A stretch of DNA of 64,000 nucleotides, taken from NCBI GenBank assembly GCA_019347675.1, contig JAHWKW010000007.1:62001-126000 (forward strand). Direction: 5' to 3'. Each line of letters begins with the position of its first letter. Position 1 is the first letter of the stretch. The DNA is from Actinomycetota bacterium (GTDB lineage Bacteria > Actinomycetota > Nitriliruptoria > Nitriliruptorales > JAHWKO01). The notes below the pieces were generated by a model that was not told the origin of the DNA, made no database searches, and worked only from the letters and a program-made list of their open reading frames with translations. This document shows positions 34,797 to 44,357 of this stretch, one piece after another. The position numbers were made by a program, and so were the translations under genes.

Positions 34797-34825
34797 GTGA
34801 CATGTGGACTAGTCCGTGTTACACT
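34797..34825 (+). promoter_or_regulatory. promoter of the LAxTG surface-protein gene with ACTAGTCCG element
   Basis: GTGACA (34797-34802), 17 bases, TACACT (34820-34825) with TG just before fit a housekeeping promoter. The spacer contains CATGTGGACTAGTCCG, including the perfect 10-bp palindrome GGACTAGTCC. CATGT plus ACTAGTCCG also occurs directly after the -10 of the promoter at 16583-16611. A leader of about 125 bases separates this promoter from the GTG start. Confidence 0.55.
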
Positions 34826-34957
34826 CCGTATCAGGGAAGTGACGACGTGCGGTCCGCAACCTGGTCGCCTGGACCGACACCGAGCGAGTGGCGAACCCGA
34901 CCCCGTGGCGGAGCCAGCCGGCACCGCCCAGCGACGGTCGTCAACTCGAGGTGCAAA

Positions 34958-36019
34958 GTGATCCCCACACCGAAGCGGTCGGTCACCGCCGGACGGCTCG
35001 CACTGGTCGCCTTCCTCGCCGTCGCTCTGGCGGCTTTCCTCCTGCAGCCAGCCGCGGCTGCTTCCAAGGACCGGGCGACGGGCCAGGACAAGGCGCAACG
35101 CGCGCAGGTGACGGAGGACAACGACGACGACGGTTTCCCCAACTGCCCGGATCCGCTCGGTGACGCTGACAACCGCCACCCGTCGGGGAAGGACAAGCAC
35201 TGCGAGAGTGGCAGGTCCGGGAACCAGGGCGGCGCGGCGCACGATCCCGACGACGACGGGCGCGGTCCCGACCGCGGCACGGGCGGACGTGACCAGCCGG
35301 GCGGCACCGGCGGTGTGGACCTGCTCGACCAGGATGGCAACAACGGGTGCGGCAACGACGACGACTTCGAGGACGACAACGAAGGCTGGTGCGGTCGCAA
35401 CCCGGCACGGCAGGATCAGCGGGCCAAGGACGAGCGCAAGCAGCCTGCGGTGAAGCAGCCGGCGAAGAAGCAGCCTGCCGTGAAGCAGCCGGCGAAGAAG
35501 CAGCCGGCGAAGAAGCGGCCTGCCGTGGAGCAGCCGGCGAAGAAGCGGCCTGCCGTGGAGCAGCCGGCGAAGAAGCAGCCGGCGAAGAAGCAGCTGCCCG
35601 CGGAGCAGGAGAGGCAGGAGCAGGTCACGCCGCCGACCCAGCAACCGCAACACGACGTCCAACCTCCACAGTCCCCGGTCGAGGACAAGGTGCAGGCCAC
35701 GCAGCAATCTGCCGGCGCCGCACCGCAGACCGCCGTGCTCGGATTGCGGATCGAGGGCCCCGCCGGTCGGACCAACGTGGAGGCGGCTCTCCCTGGGGCC
35801 TCCGACGAGGTTCAGGTGCTCGGCGTGACGCTGCGGCGCGTCCCGGCTGCCGCGGACATCGGGCAGATCCAGGCCGCCGAGACCTCCGGGCACGTCCATG
35901 CCGCCGCGGCGCCGGGGGCTCTGGCTCGCACCGGCGCTGACGTCCCGTTCGTCCTGGTCCTCGGGTTGGTCCTCGTCCTGGTCGGGGCCGGCGCGGTCGG
36001 GTTCGCGCAGCGGTACTGA
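34958..36019 (+). CDS. LAxTG-anchored surface protein with Asp-rich and Lys/Pro/Ala repeat regions
   Basis: The 353-residue protein has a signal peptide (residues ~1-36, ending QPAAAA). Next is an Asp-rich part with Ca2+-loop-like stretches (DNDDDGFPNCPD, DPDDDGRGPD, DQDGNNGCGNDDD) and paired Cys. A highly basic repeat of (K/R)(Q/R)PA(V/K)K units spans residues ~165-215. A Gln/Pro linker, a small folded part (TAVLGLRIEGPAGRTNVEA) and LARTG, a membrane segment and a QRY tail complete it. LAxTG is the sorting motif of class E sortases in high-GC actinobacteria. No sortase gene is in the window. GAGG seven bases upstream supports the GTG start. Confidence 0.82.
   Translation: MIPTPKRSVTAGRLALVAFLAVALAAFLLQPAAAASKDRATGQDKAQRAQVTEDNDDDGFPNCPDPLGDADNRHPSGKDKHCESGRSGNQGGAAHDPDDDGRGPDRGTGGRDQPGGTGGVDLLDQDGNNGCGNDDDFEDDNEGWCGRNPARQDQRAKDERKQPAVKQPAKKQPAVKQPAKKQPAKKRPAVEQPAKKRPAVEQPAKKQPAKKQLPAEQERQEQVTPPTQQPQHDVQPPQSPVEDKVQATQQSAGAAPQTAVLGLRIEGPAGRTNVEAALPGASDEVQVLGVTLRRVPAAADIGQIQAAETSGHVHAAAAPGALARTGADVPFVLVLGLVLVLVGAGAVGFAQRY
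35440..35600 (+). repeat. nested 12/15-bp repeats encoding Lys/Pro/Ala units
   Basis: AAGCAGCCGGCGAAG and AAGCAGCCTGCCGTG type units alternate about ten times, all in frame, with some CAG to CGG and AAG to GAG changes. Confidence 0.85.
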
Positions 36020-36085
36020 CCAGCGGAGCCGCTAGCCGCTACGGGAGGTCCCGCCCCGGACCGCACACCGTTCGCACGTCGCCGG

Positions 36086-38299
36086 CTACCCGACGCCCGG
36101 ACCCGACGACATCACCCCGTCCGGACCGCCCGGTGACGAGGCTGGTTCCTCGGCAGCCACGCGCGGGAGCAGACCACGCTGCAGGACCTCGGCCACGTCG
36201 AGCACCTGCACCCGACCGTCTTCCAGCGCGCGATCCTGGACCTTCTGGGCCACCGCGTCCTCCAGCATCGTCGTGCAGAACGGGCACGCGGTGGAGATGA
36301 TGTCGGGTTCGGTGGCCAAGGCCTCCTCGATCCGCTCGATGTTGACCCGCTTGCCGATGCGCTCGTCCATCCACATGCGTGAACCACCGGCGCCGCAGCA
36401 GAAGCCGTTGGAGCGGCAGCGGGGCATCTCGACGGGGGTCAGGCCCGGGACGGCGTCGACGACGCGGCGGGGCGCCGAGTAGACCTCGTTGTGCCGCCCG
36501 AGGTAGCACGGGTCGTGGTAGGTGACGGTGAGGTCGAGGGCGTGGGCCGGCACAAGCACTCCGTCGTTGACCAGCTCCGCCAGCAGCTGGCTGTGGTGGA
36601 CGACGTCGAAGTGGCCGTCGAGATCGGGGTACTCGTTGCGCAGGGTGTTGAAGCAGTGCGGGCACCAGGCGACGATCCGTCGCGTCCCGATCGAGTTCAG
36701 CGTCTCGACGTTCTGCTGGGCCACCATCTGGAACAGGTACTCCATGCCCATCCGCCGGGCGGGATCGCCGGTGCAGGTCTCGGCTGAACCCAGGACCGCA
36801 TAGCGGACCCCGGCCCGGTTGAGCAGCTCGGCGATGGCACGTGTGATCCGCTTGGCGCGGTCGTCGACGGCGCCGGCGCATCCGACCCAGAACACGTACT
36901 GCACGTCGTCGGGCAGAGGCGTGCCCGGGGTGGCGCGGACAGGTTGCGGATCCAGGCCGTCGAACCATTCCTCACGCTGCTGCGCTCCGATGCCCCACGG
37001 GTTGCCGGAGTTCTCGACGTTGCGCAGCATCGCCGCGGCTTCTTGCGGGAACGACGACTCCATCATGGTCTTGTACCGGCGCATCTCCATGATCATGTCG
37101 ACGTGCTGGATGTCGACCGGGCACTCCTCGACGCAGGCGCCGCAGGTGGTGCACGTCCACAGCACGTCGAAATCGATCACCGCATCGGGCTGACCGGGCG
37201 TGTCGCCGACCAGCTGCTGTCCGAGCACATCGGCGGCTTCGGCCTCGGTCTGCTTGCCCAGCAGGTAGGGGCCCTTGGCGTACAGGTGGTCGCGCAGGTC
37301 CATCACCAGCAGCTTGGGGTTGAGCGGCTTGCCGGTGTTCCACGCCGGACACTGCGACTGGCAGCGGCCGCACTCGGTGCAGGTGTACAGGTCCAGCAGG
37401 TACGGCCAGCGCAGATCCTCGACCTTGCCGACGCCGAGGACGGTGTCCTCGGTCATCGTGTCGACGTCGATGGGCAGGTTGGGCAGCCCCCCGAGGGCCT
37501 TGGGCTGCCGCGACACCAGCTCTTTGGGGAAGATCGTCAGCACGTGCAGGTGCTTGGAGTTCAGCGTGAACACCAGGAACCACCCCACGATGCCCAGGTG
37601 GAAGACCGCCATCAGGCCGGCGGTCCACTCCAGGGCCAGCGGCGACATGCCGTCGAGGAAGCCGGCGGCCAAGCGCGACAGGAACGCCGACTCGAAGTGC
37701 TGGTTGGCCTCCCCTCCGATCGCCCAGCGCGAGGCGTGGATCAACAGCAAGGTGTAGGTCACGCCGAACTCGCCCATCAGCACCCAGTAGCCCTGGTCGA
37801 GGTTGGAGCCGGCGAAGCGCGACCGGCGTCCCAGGCGGCGCGGGTGCTGGGCGAAGCGGATGGCGAGGAAGCCGGCGATGGCCACGAGCGCCAGGGCGAT
37901 GAACAGGTCCTGCATGAAGACGATCACGTCCAGGCCGGTCAGCCCCGAGCCCGGGACCCCCAGCCGCCCCGCCAGCGGGATCTTGAACTCCGGATCGAAG
38001 ATCTCCCCGAAGATCTCGATGATGGTGGCCTGCACGATCAGGAAGCTCCAGAACACCCATGCGTGCAGTACCCCGGGCAGCGACCAGCGCAGCAGCTTCT
38101 CCTGACCGAGCACCTTGGAGAACTGGTAGCGGATGTTGCCCCGGATCGCCGCCCACGTGGCTCGGTCCGGGTCCGGCTGCGCGTTGCGCAGCAACCCGTA
38201 CAGGAACAGGATCCGCCGCCCCGCGACCGCGGCGGTGATCGCGACCACCGCGATGCCGCCCACGATCCGGACGACGTTCAGCAGCTGATGCGGGTCCAC
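36086..38299 (-). CDS. membrane-bound Fe-S reductase, EtfD-like
   Basis: A 737-residue protein that probably passes electrons from reduced electron-transfer flavoprotein (fatty acid oxidation) to menaquinone, as the mycobacterial EtfD (Rv0338c) does. The first ~260 residues have several membrane helices of the NarI-like type. Two 4Fe-4S motifs follow: [12 protein letters not shown] and [12 protein letters not shown]. The C-terminal half has two CCG-type cysteine blocks (CPHCFNTL with [25 protein letters not shown] with [12 protein letters not shown]), as in heterodisulfide reductase HdrD. The GTG at 38299 is the first start directly before the membrane part. No etfAB genes are nearby. Confidence 0.88.
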   Translation of the reverse strand: MDPHQLLNVVRIVGGIAVVAITAAVAGRRILFLYGLLRNAQPDPDRATWAAIRGNIRYQFSKVLGQEKLLRWSLPGVLHAWVFWSFLIVQATIIEIFGEIFDPEFKIPLAGRLGVPGSGLTGLDVIVFMQDLFIALALVAIAGFLAIRFAQHPRRLGRRSRFAGSNLDQGYWVLMGEFGVTYTLLLIHASRWAIGGEANQHFESAFLSRLAAGFLDGMSPLALEWTAGLMAVFHLGIVGWFLVFTLNSKHLHVLTIFPKELVSRQPKALGGLPNLPIDVDTMTEDTVLGVGKVEDLRWPYLLDLYTCTECGRCQSQCPAWNTGKPLNPKLLVMDLRDHLYAKGPYLLGKQTEAEAADVLGQQLVGDTPGQPDAVIDFDVLWTCTTCGACVEECPVDIQHVDMIMEMRRYKTMMESSFPQEAAAMLRNVENSGNPWGIGAQQREEWFDGLDPQPVRATPGTPLPDDVQYVFWVGCAGAVDDRAKRITRAIAELLNRAGVRYAVLGSAETCTGDPARRMGMEYLFQMVAQQNVETLNSIGTRRIVAWCPHCFNTLRNEYPDLDGHFDVVHHSQLLAELVNDGVLVPAHALDLTVTYHDPCYLGRHNEVYSAPRRVVDAVPGLTPVEMPRCRSNGFCCGAGGSRMWMDERIGKRVNIERIEEALATEPDIISTACPFCTTMLEDAVAQKVQDRALEDGRVQVLDVAEVLQRGLLPRVAAEEPASSPGGPDGVMSSGPGVG

Positions 38300-38370
38300 G
38301 CGGGGCGGCCTCTCGCTCGCGGGAGGCCGCAGTGTAGGAGCGCCAGCTGAACGGCTACATCGGTGGTGGC

Positions 38371-38478
38371 GGCGCCAGGCGCGACGTCGGTGTGCGCACC
38401 TGTTCCCGCCCGTGGGATCAGCTGGGGGTAGGGCGTCAGGCGCTACGTCGGTGTGCGCACCTGTTCCCGCCCGTGGGA
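38371..38478. repeat. 47-bp direct repeat, two copies 61 bp apart
   Basis: Copies at 38371-38417 and 38432-38478 differ at two positions. Each contains GGTGTGCGCACC and CCCGCCCGTGGGA. They lie in the etfD upstream gap, between two genes read in the same direction, so they may affect the etfD promoter or the def terminator. Confidence 0.85.
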
Positions 38479-38519
38479 GCAACCCTGGACGTCAAACCAG
38501 ACCCGGTGAACCGGTGACC

Positions 38520-39044
38520 TCACGTGAGGCGTTTGCCGGGGCGGGCGTACCGCTTGCGGCGGAAGACGTCGGTGCGGGGAGAGGCCACGCGGTCGAGGAT
38601 CAGCAGACCGTCGAGGTGGTCGACTTCGTGCTGCACGGCGCGGGCTTCGAACCCTTCGGTCTCGAGCGCCCGCACGTCGCCGTCGGGGGTCGTGCCGCGC
38701 ACGACGACCCCGGTCGCACGGCGCACGTCGCACGTGTAGTGCGGGACGGACAGGCACCCCTCGCGGCGCACGTCGGACCCTTCGGCGTGCAGCAGTTCCG
38801 GGTCGAACAGGACGATCAGCCCGTGGTTGGGATGCGGACGGCGCATCACCGAGATGTCGAGTGCGAAGGCACGCACGGGCACCGCGATCTGGGGGGCTGC
38901 GACCCCCACGCATCCGGGCGACCCGCGCATCGTGTCGACGAGGTCGACCGCCAGCTGCCGTTCGGCGGGACCGATCTCGCCGACCGGCTCGGCCGTTGTC
39001 TTGAGGATGCGCGACGGGTAGCTGATGACCGCCCGGACCGTCAC
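38520..39044 (-). CDS. def: peptide deformylase
   Basis: Removes the formyl group from the N-terminal Met of new proteins. The three motifs are present: GVAAPQI (usually GxGLAAPQ, here with GCVGVAAPQ), EGCLSVP and QHEVDHLDG with the metal-binding His pair and catalytic Glu. The 174 residues are normal. It lies 26 bases downstream of the double-ACT gene, so the two are likely co-transcribed. Confidence 0.95.
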   Translation of the reverse strand: MTVRAVISYPSRILKTTAEPVGEIGPAERQLAVDLVDTMRGSPGCVGVAAPQIAVPVRAFALDISVMRRPHPNHGLIVLFDPELLHAEGSDVRREGCLSVPHYTCDVRRATGVVVRGTTPDGDVRALETEGFEARAVQHEVDHLDGLLILDRVASPRTDVFRRKRYARPGKRLT

Positions 39045-39070
39045 CGGACGTCGCCCCGCCGTTGGCGCAC

Positions 39071-39595
39071 CTAGTACGTCTCCGTCTCGAGCGGGCGCAG
39101 GGTGTGATCAACCCCGACCTGGTCGTCGACCTCCCGGAGAGCCGCCTCGACCTCGACGTCGTCGAGCTCGTCCGGCACCGATATCTCGAGCGCCATCGCG
39201 TACACCGGCTTGTCCTCGGGGGGGAGCATGCGGGTGGAGAGGTCGGTGATGTTGATGCCCAGGTCGGCCAGCGTGCGGGCCACCGCTGCCAGGATCCCCG
39301 GCTTGTCGGTGCCGTACACCGACAGGATGTGGGTGGCGTCGGCGCTGTCGCGTCCTTCCTCGACCGGCGTGACGGTGAGCTCCAGGTCCAGCGGGGCGAC
39401 GGCCTGGTCCAACGCCGCGCGCAGGTCCTCGGCTGTGTCGTCGGTCGCCACCAGCAGCATGATGGCGAACTGACCGCCCAGGATCGTCATGGCGGAGTCC
39501 TCGACGTTCCCGCCGCGGTCGCGGAGCACCTCGGCGACCGCGGCCACGATGCCGGGGCGGTCGGCTCCGATCGCGGTGAGGGCGAGTTGTGGCAC
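39071..39595 (-). CDS. double-ACT-domain protein, GcvR-like
   Basis: A 174-residue protein made of two ACT domains: residues 1-80 (LALTAIGADRPGIVAAVAEV, GGNVEDSAMTILGGQF) and 90-165 (LSVYGTDKPGILAAVARTLA, GINITDLSTRML). This layout matches the glycine cleavage repressor GcvR and related amino-acid-sensing proteins. No gcv genes are nearby, so the ligand and partner are unknown. The start MPQLALT directly begins the first ACT strand. Confidence 0.85.
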   Translation of the reverse strand: MPQLALTAIGADRPGIVAAVAEVLRDRGGNVEDSAMTILGGQFAIMLLVATDDTAEDLRAALDQAVAPLDLELTVTPVEEGRDSADATHILSVYGTDKPGILAAVARTLADLGINITDLSTRMLPPEDKPVYAMALEISVPDELDDVEVEAALREVDDQVGVDHTLRPLETETY

Positions 39596-39789
39596 GGCTG
39601 GCTCCTATCGCCCCGCGCCAGCAGGCTAGACCGGCTCGGTGGCGTGTTGCTGCAGGCTGCAGCCACGCCCACCCTGGCACGCGCCCGAGCGCGACGCCCG
39701 CACGCCCGGTTGGGACGAAGGTCGTTCCGGCCAGGGTCGGTCACGCGACGACGCTGGCAGGCTGGCGCGCTGAAGCGTTGGGAGGAATC

Positions 39790-40323
39790 ATGTTCGACAA
39801 GTGGCTGGGTACGAGCTGGACCGAACTTGGACTCGTCGTCGTTTCCACGGTCGGCATCTTCCTCGCGGTCGTTGTCTACACCCGGTTGGCGGGGTTGCGC
39901 AGCTTCTCGAAGATGTCCACCTTCGACTTCGCCATCACCGTCGCCTTCGGATCGATGATGGGCAGCGTGGCCGCGTCGCCCGCAGTCACACTGCCAAACG
40001 GCGTGGTGGCGCTGGGCGTGCTCTACGGCATGCAGGCCTTGATCGCGGTGGGGCGGCGGCGCCTCACCATCAGCAAGGCCGTCGACAACGAGCCGATCCT
40101 GCTCATGGCCGGCGACCGCATAATCGAGCGCAACCTCCGCCGAGGGAAGGTCACCGAAGCCGACATCCGCGGAAAGCTCCGCGAGGCCAACTGCCTCGAC
40201 TACGGCGATGTTCGCGCCGTCGTCCTGGAGACCACGGGCGACGTCAGCGTGCTCCACGGCAGCGGCGACCTCGACCTCGACATCCTCCGCGGCGTCATCG
40301 GCCACGAGGAACTGGTGGAGTAG
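39790..40323 (+). CDS. DUF421 (YetF-like) membrane protein
   Basis: A 177-residue protein with three N-terminal membrane segments (LGLVVVSTVGIFLAVVVYTR; STFDFAITVAFGSMMGSVAA; VVALGVLYGMQALIAVG). A small cytoplasmic domain follows with NEPILLMAGDRIIERNLRRG and the EADIRGKLREAN pattern of YetF/DUF421. Distant relatives in Bacillus are spore or envelope proteins of unclear function. GGGAGGAATC precedes the ATG. The protein is at the short end of the family. Confidence 0.9.
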   Translation: MFDKWLGTSWTELGLVVVSTVGIFLAVVVYTRLAGLRSFSKMSTFDFAITVAFGSMMGSVAASPAVTLPNGVVALGVLYGMQALIAVGRRRLTISKAVDNEPILLMAGDRIIERNLRRGKVTEADIRGKLREANCLDYGDVRAVVLETTGDVSVLHGSGDLDLDILRGVIGHEELVE

Positions 40324-40465
40324 CCGAACGACGGGGTGGCGCGCCGGAGCTCCGCCAGCGCCAGCGCCGTTCCGCGAGCGCCTCCAGGAAGCGCGCAACG
40401 GTGTCGCGTCGATCAGTTGCCGCGTTTGAGTCCGCACGTCGCGGGCCGATCGCTGGGGGAGGAAG

Positions 40466-41221
40466 ATGAGCCGTCGCCGTCGCCGTCGCCGTGGCCGTCG
40501 CCGTCGCCGTGGACGTTGCCGTTGCGCGCTGCGCTGGCCGGACCGCGGGGGAGACCACGGGGGAGACCGCGGGGGAGACCGCGGGGGAGACCGCGGGGGA
40601 GACCACGGGGGAGACCACGGGGGAGGCCACGGGGGAGACCGCGGGGGAGGCCACGGGGGAGACCACGGGGGGTCCCGGTCGGCACTGGTCGCCGCGTTGG
40701 TGGCTGCCGCCGTCGCTGCCGGGCTCACCGCAGCCTGCGGCGGTGACCAGCCCGGGCAGACACCAGCGACCGCAACGGCGTCGGTGCCGGTGCCCTCACT
40801 GCACCCGTCGGTGGACGGCTACCCCGACACCGCCGTGTCCCTGGCCGGTCCGGGCAGCCGCCGCGTCGCGGTGGCGGTCAAGGTCGCCAACACCCCGGCG
40901 CGGCGAGCACACGGCCTGATGGAGGTCGCGTCTCTGCCCCCCGCCGTCGGCATGTTGTTCACGTTCCCCGACGACACCGCCGGCGGGTTCTGGATGAAGA
41001 ACACGCTGGTCCCGCTCGACATCGCCTACGCGGACGCCGGTGGCGACATCCACACGATCCTGCAGATGGAGCCGTGTCCCGCCGGCCACGACTGCCCGCT
41101 GTACCCGCCGTCGCAGCCGTACCGCTACGCGCTGGAGGTCGCCGCCGGCTGGTTCGACGCGGCGGGGGTCAGCGACGAGTGGCGCTTGGAGCTCCCCGAC
41201 GACCTGCCACCGTCGAGCTGA
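40466..41221 (+). CDS. DUF192 lipoprotein with repeat-expanded N-terminus
   Basis: Residues ~110-245 are a DUF192 domain (ARRAHGLMEVASLPPAVGML, GGFWMKNTLVPLDIAYA), a small beta-barrel family of unknown function. In front is a lipoprotein signal (ALVAALVAAAVAAGLTAACGG) whose lipobox Cys is near residue 92. This leaves an n-region of about 70 residues made of an Arg run coded by CGTCGC hexamers and about eleven GGDH/GGDR units. Signal-peptide n-regions are normally 5-10 residues, so these repeats look like recent expansions. GGGGGAGGAAG precedes the ATG; no closer in-frame start before the lipobox was found. Confidence 0.8.
   Translation: MSRRRRRRRGRRRRRGRCRCALRWPDRGGDHGGDRGGDRGGDRGGDHGGDHGGGHGGDRGGGHGGDHGGSRSALVAALVAAAVAAGLTAACGGDQPGQTPATATASVPVPSLHPSVDGYPDTAVSLAGPGSRRVAVAVKVANTPARRAHGLMEVASLPPAVGMLFTFPDDTAGGFWMKNTLVPLDIAYADAGGDIHTILQMEPCPAGHDCPLYPPSQPYRYALEVAAGWFDAAGVSDEWRLELPDDLPPSS
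40541..40672 (+). repeat. 12-bp tandem repeat, about eleven copies, plus upstream CGTCGC hexamers
   Basis: GACCRCGGGGGA units run head to tail with A/G and T/C variants and encode Gly-Gly-Asp-His/Arg. A run of CGTCGC/CGTGGC hexamers (40470-40512) precedes them. Confidence 0.9.
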
Positions 41222-41223
41222 GG

Positions 41224-41507
41224 TCGTCGAGCCCGCCGGACCCGGAAAGCCCATCGTCGAGCCCGTCCGACCCGGAAAGCCCATCGCCGAGCCCGCCCGA
41301 CCCGGAAAGCCCATCGCCGAGCCCGCCCGACCCGGAAAGCCCATCGCCGAGCCGCCGGACCCGGAAAGCCCATCGTCGAGCCCGTCCGACCCGGAAAGCC
41401 CATCGTCGAGCCCGTCCGACCCGGAAAGCCCATCGCCGAGCCCGCCCGACCCGGAAAGCCCATCGTCGAGCCGCCGGACCCGGAAAGCCCATCGTCGAGC
41501 CCGTCCG
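41224..41507. repeat. 30-bp minisatellite, nine copies, two of them 29 bp
   Basis: Units of ACCCGGAAAGCCCATCG plus a variable GTC/GCC-rich half lie directly after the DUF192 stop codon. Seven units are 30 bp, and the fourth and eighth are 29 bp. Units fall into two main variants (GTCGAGCCCGTCCG and GCCGAGCCCGCCCG). The 29-bp units break any reading frame, so the array is unlikely to be translated as one protein. Confidence 0.92.
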
Positions 41508-41558
41508 CCGGTGCCGGTGCACCGTGCTCCGTAGGCTGCGATCGGCGGAAGGAGACGC

Positions 41559-41822
41559 GTGGAGGCGTGGCAGTACGTCCTCGCGGCCGCCTTCGTGCTC
41601 CTCCCTGTCGTGCTGATGCTCGCCATCTGGGGCCAGGAGCGGCTGACGTCACGGGGTCGCCCCGTTCGGCGTTCCTGGCCCCGCCACGTCCGCCGGCGAG
41701 GACTCGATCAGGACGCCGCGCACGGCTGGCGACCCGGACAGCTTCCCGGCACGGCACCGGCAAGCGGAACCGAGGATCAGGCCGCACCACCTGATCGATC
41801 GGCCGGGGCGCAGGATAGTTGA
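41559..41822 (+). CDS. small single-helix membrane protein
   Basis: An 87-residue protein with one N-terminal membrane segment (YVLAAAFVLLPVVLMLAIW) and a basic, then Gly/Pro-rich soluble tail. GGAAGGAG precedes the GTG start at good distance. It ends at 41822, within the dnaK promoter. No family is recognised. Confidence 0.55.
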   Translation: MEAWQYVLAAAFVLLPVVLMLAIWGQERLTSRGRPVRRSWPRHVRRRGLDQDAAHGWRPGQLPGTAPASGTEDQAAPPDRSAGAQDS

Positions 41823-41847
41823 TAAGACTGCGCTCAGGTTCTATCAT
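41818..41847 (+). promoter_or_regulatory. dnaK operon promoter with HAIR-like (HspR) operator
   Basis: TTGATA (41819-41824), 17 bases, TATCAT (41842-41847) is a near-consensus housekeeping promoter. GTTGATA, seven bases, GCTCAGG (41818-41838) resembles the HspR operator CTTGAGT-N7-ACTCAAG, with matches mainly in TTGA and CTCA. It overlaps the -35 and spacer, so bound HspR would block the polymerase. The HspR gene is in the same operon, the usual feedback arrangement in actinobacteria. Confidence 0.6.
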
Positions 41848-41909
41848 GGCAACCGACTAAGGAGGCGGCCGGCCTGCCGGCCGACAGTCGTGACACGAGG
41901 AGTGACAGC

Positions 41910-43775
<1,866 letters not shown>

Positions 43776-43782
43776 CCCACGC

Positions 43783-43806
43783 GGGGCGGCGCTCCAGCGC
43801 CGCCCC
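43783..43806 (+). terminator. 10-bp hairpin after dnaK
   Basis: GGGGCGGCGC and GCGCCGCCCC form a perfect stem with a TCCA loop in the 74-base gap before hsp20. It could be a partial terminator or an mRNA-stabilising stem that raises the amount of dnaK relative to downstream genes. Confidence 0.55.
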
Positions 43807-43849
43807 GGACCATCCCCACAACCGCACGCACACACGACAAGGAGGAGAC

Positions 43850-44287
43850 ATGAGCGCACTGAGCCGTTACCACGGGCGTGACCTCGCAGGCCTCCAAGAC
43901 GAGGTCGAGCGGATGTTCCGCAGCTTCTTCGGTGAGGAACGGCCGTCGACCGCAGGAGCCTGGAGCCCCGCGCTCGACGTCGAGGAGAACGAGGACAGCT
44001 TCGTCCTGCACGTCGAGCTGCCCGGCCTGGACGCAGACGACGTCGAGATCACCCTCGAGGAGAACGTCCTCACGGTCTCCGGCGAGCGACGCTTCTACGA
44101 CGAGAGCGAGGCGGAGGGCTTCCGCCGCGTCGAGCGACGCTTCGGCCGGTTCCACCGTGCCGTGCGTCTCCCGGACCGGGTGGATTCCGACAACGTCGAG
44201 GCCAACTTCCGCAACGGGATGCTGACGATCACGGTTCCCAAGGCCGAGGAGGCCAAGCCGCGCCGGATCGAGGTCCGTCCCAGCTGA
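43850..44287 (+). CDS. small heat-shock protein Hsp20 (alpha-crystallin family)
   Basis: The 145-residue holdase has the alpha-crystallin domain at residues ~40-135 (WSPALDVEENEDSFVLHVEL, LTVSGERRFYDES, VRLPDRVDSDNVEANFRNG, MLTITVPK). A short amphipathic N-terminus and a short C-terminal tail (EEAKPRRIEVRPS) complete it. It keeps aggregated proteins accessible to DnaK and ClpB encoded alongside. AAGGAGGAG precedes the ATG. Confidence 0.95.
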   Translation: MSALSRYHGRDLAGLQDEVERMFRSFFGEERPSTAGAWSPALDVEENEDSFVLHVELPGLDADDVEITLEENVLTVSGERRFYDESEAEGFRRVERRFGRFHRAVRLPDRVDSDNVEANFRNGMLTITVPKAEEAKPRRIEVRPS

Positions 44288-44298
44288 CCGACCGACTC

Positions 44299-44336
44299 GG
44301 GGCCGGTGCCGGGCGCACAGCGCTCACGCCGGCCCC
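44299..44336 (+). terminator. hairpin between hsp20 and grpE
   Basis: GGGGCCGG (44299-44306) and CCGGCCCC (44329-44336) pair perfectly across a 22-base loop. No T-tract follows; a processing or attenuation role is possible. Confidence 0.35.
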
Positions 44337-44357
44337 AGCCGATCTGACAGGACCGAC

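Noticed and set aside
34826-34957. c-di-AMP (ydaO-type) riboswitch in the leader of the LAxTG gene
   Set aside because: Some GAACCCG-like words are present, but the ordered core motifs of the aptamer could not be found.
33794-35899. 701-codon open frame on the minus strand across the HTTM and LAxTG genes
   Set aside because: It is antisense to genes with clear domains, is low-complexity Arg/Leu/His-rich and has no ribosome site; typical of high-GC shadow frames.
40491-40919. Alternative frame reading TGETAGE repeats
   Set aside because: It does not lead into a lipobox or the DUF192 domain; the 40466 frame does.
41224-41507. Possible CRISPR array (30-bp repeats)
   Set aside because: The units are contiguous with no unique spacers between them, and no cas genes are present; it is a minisatellite.
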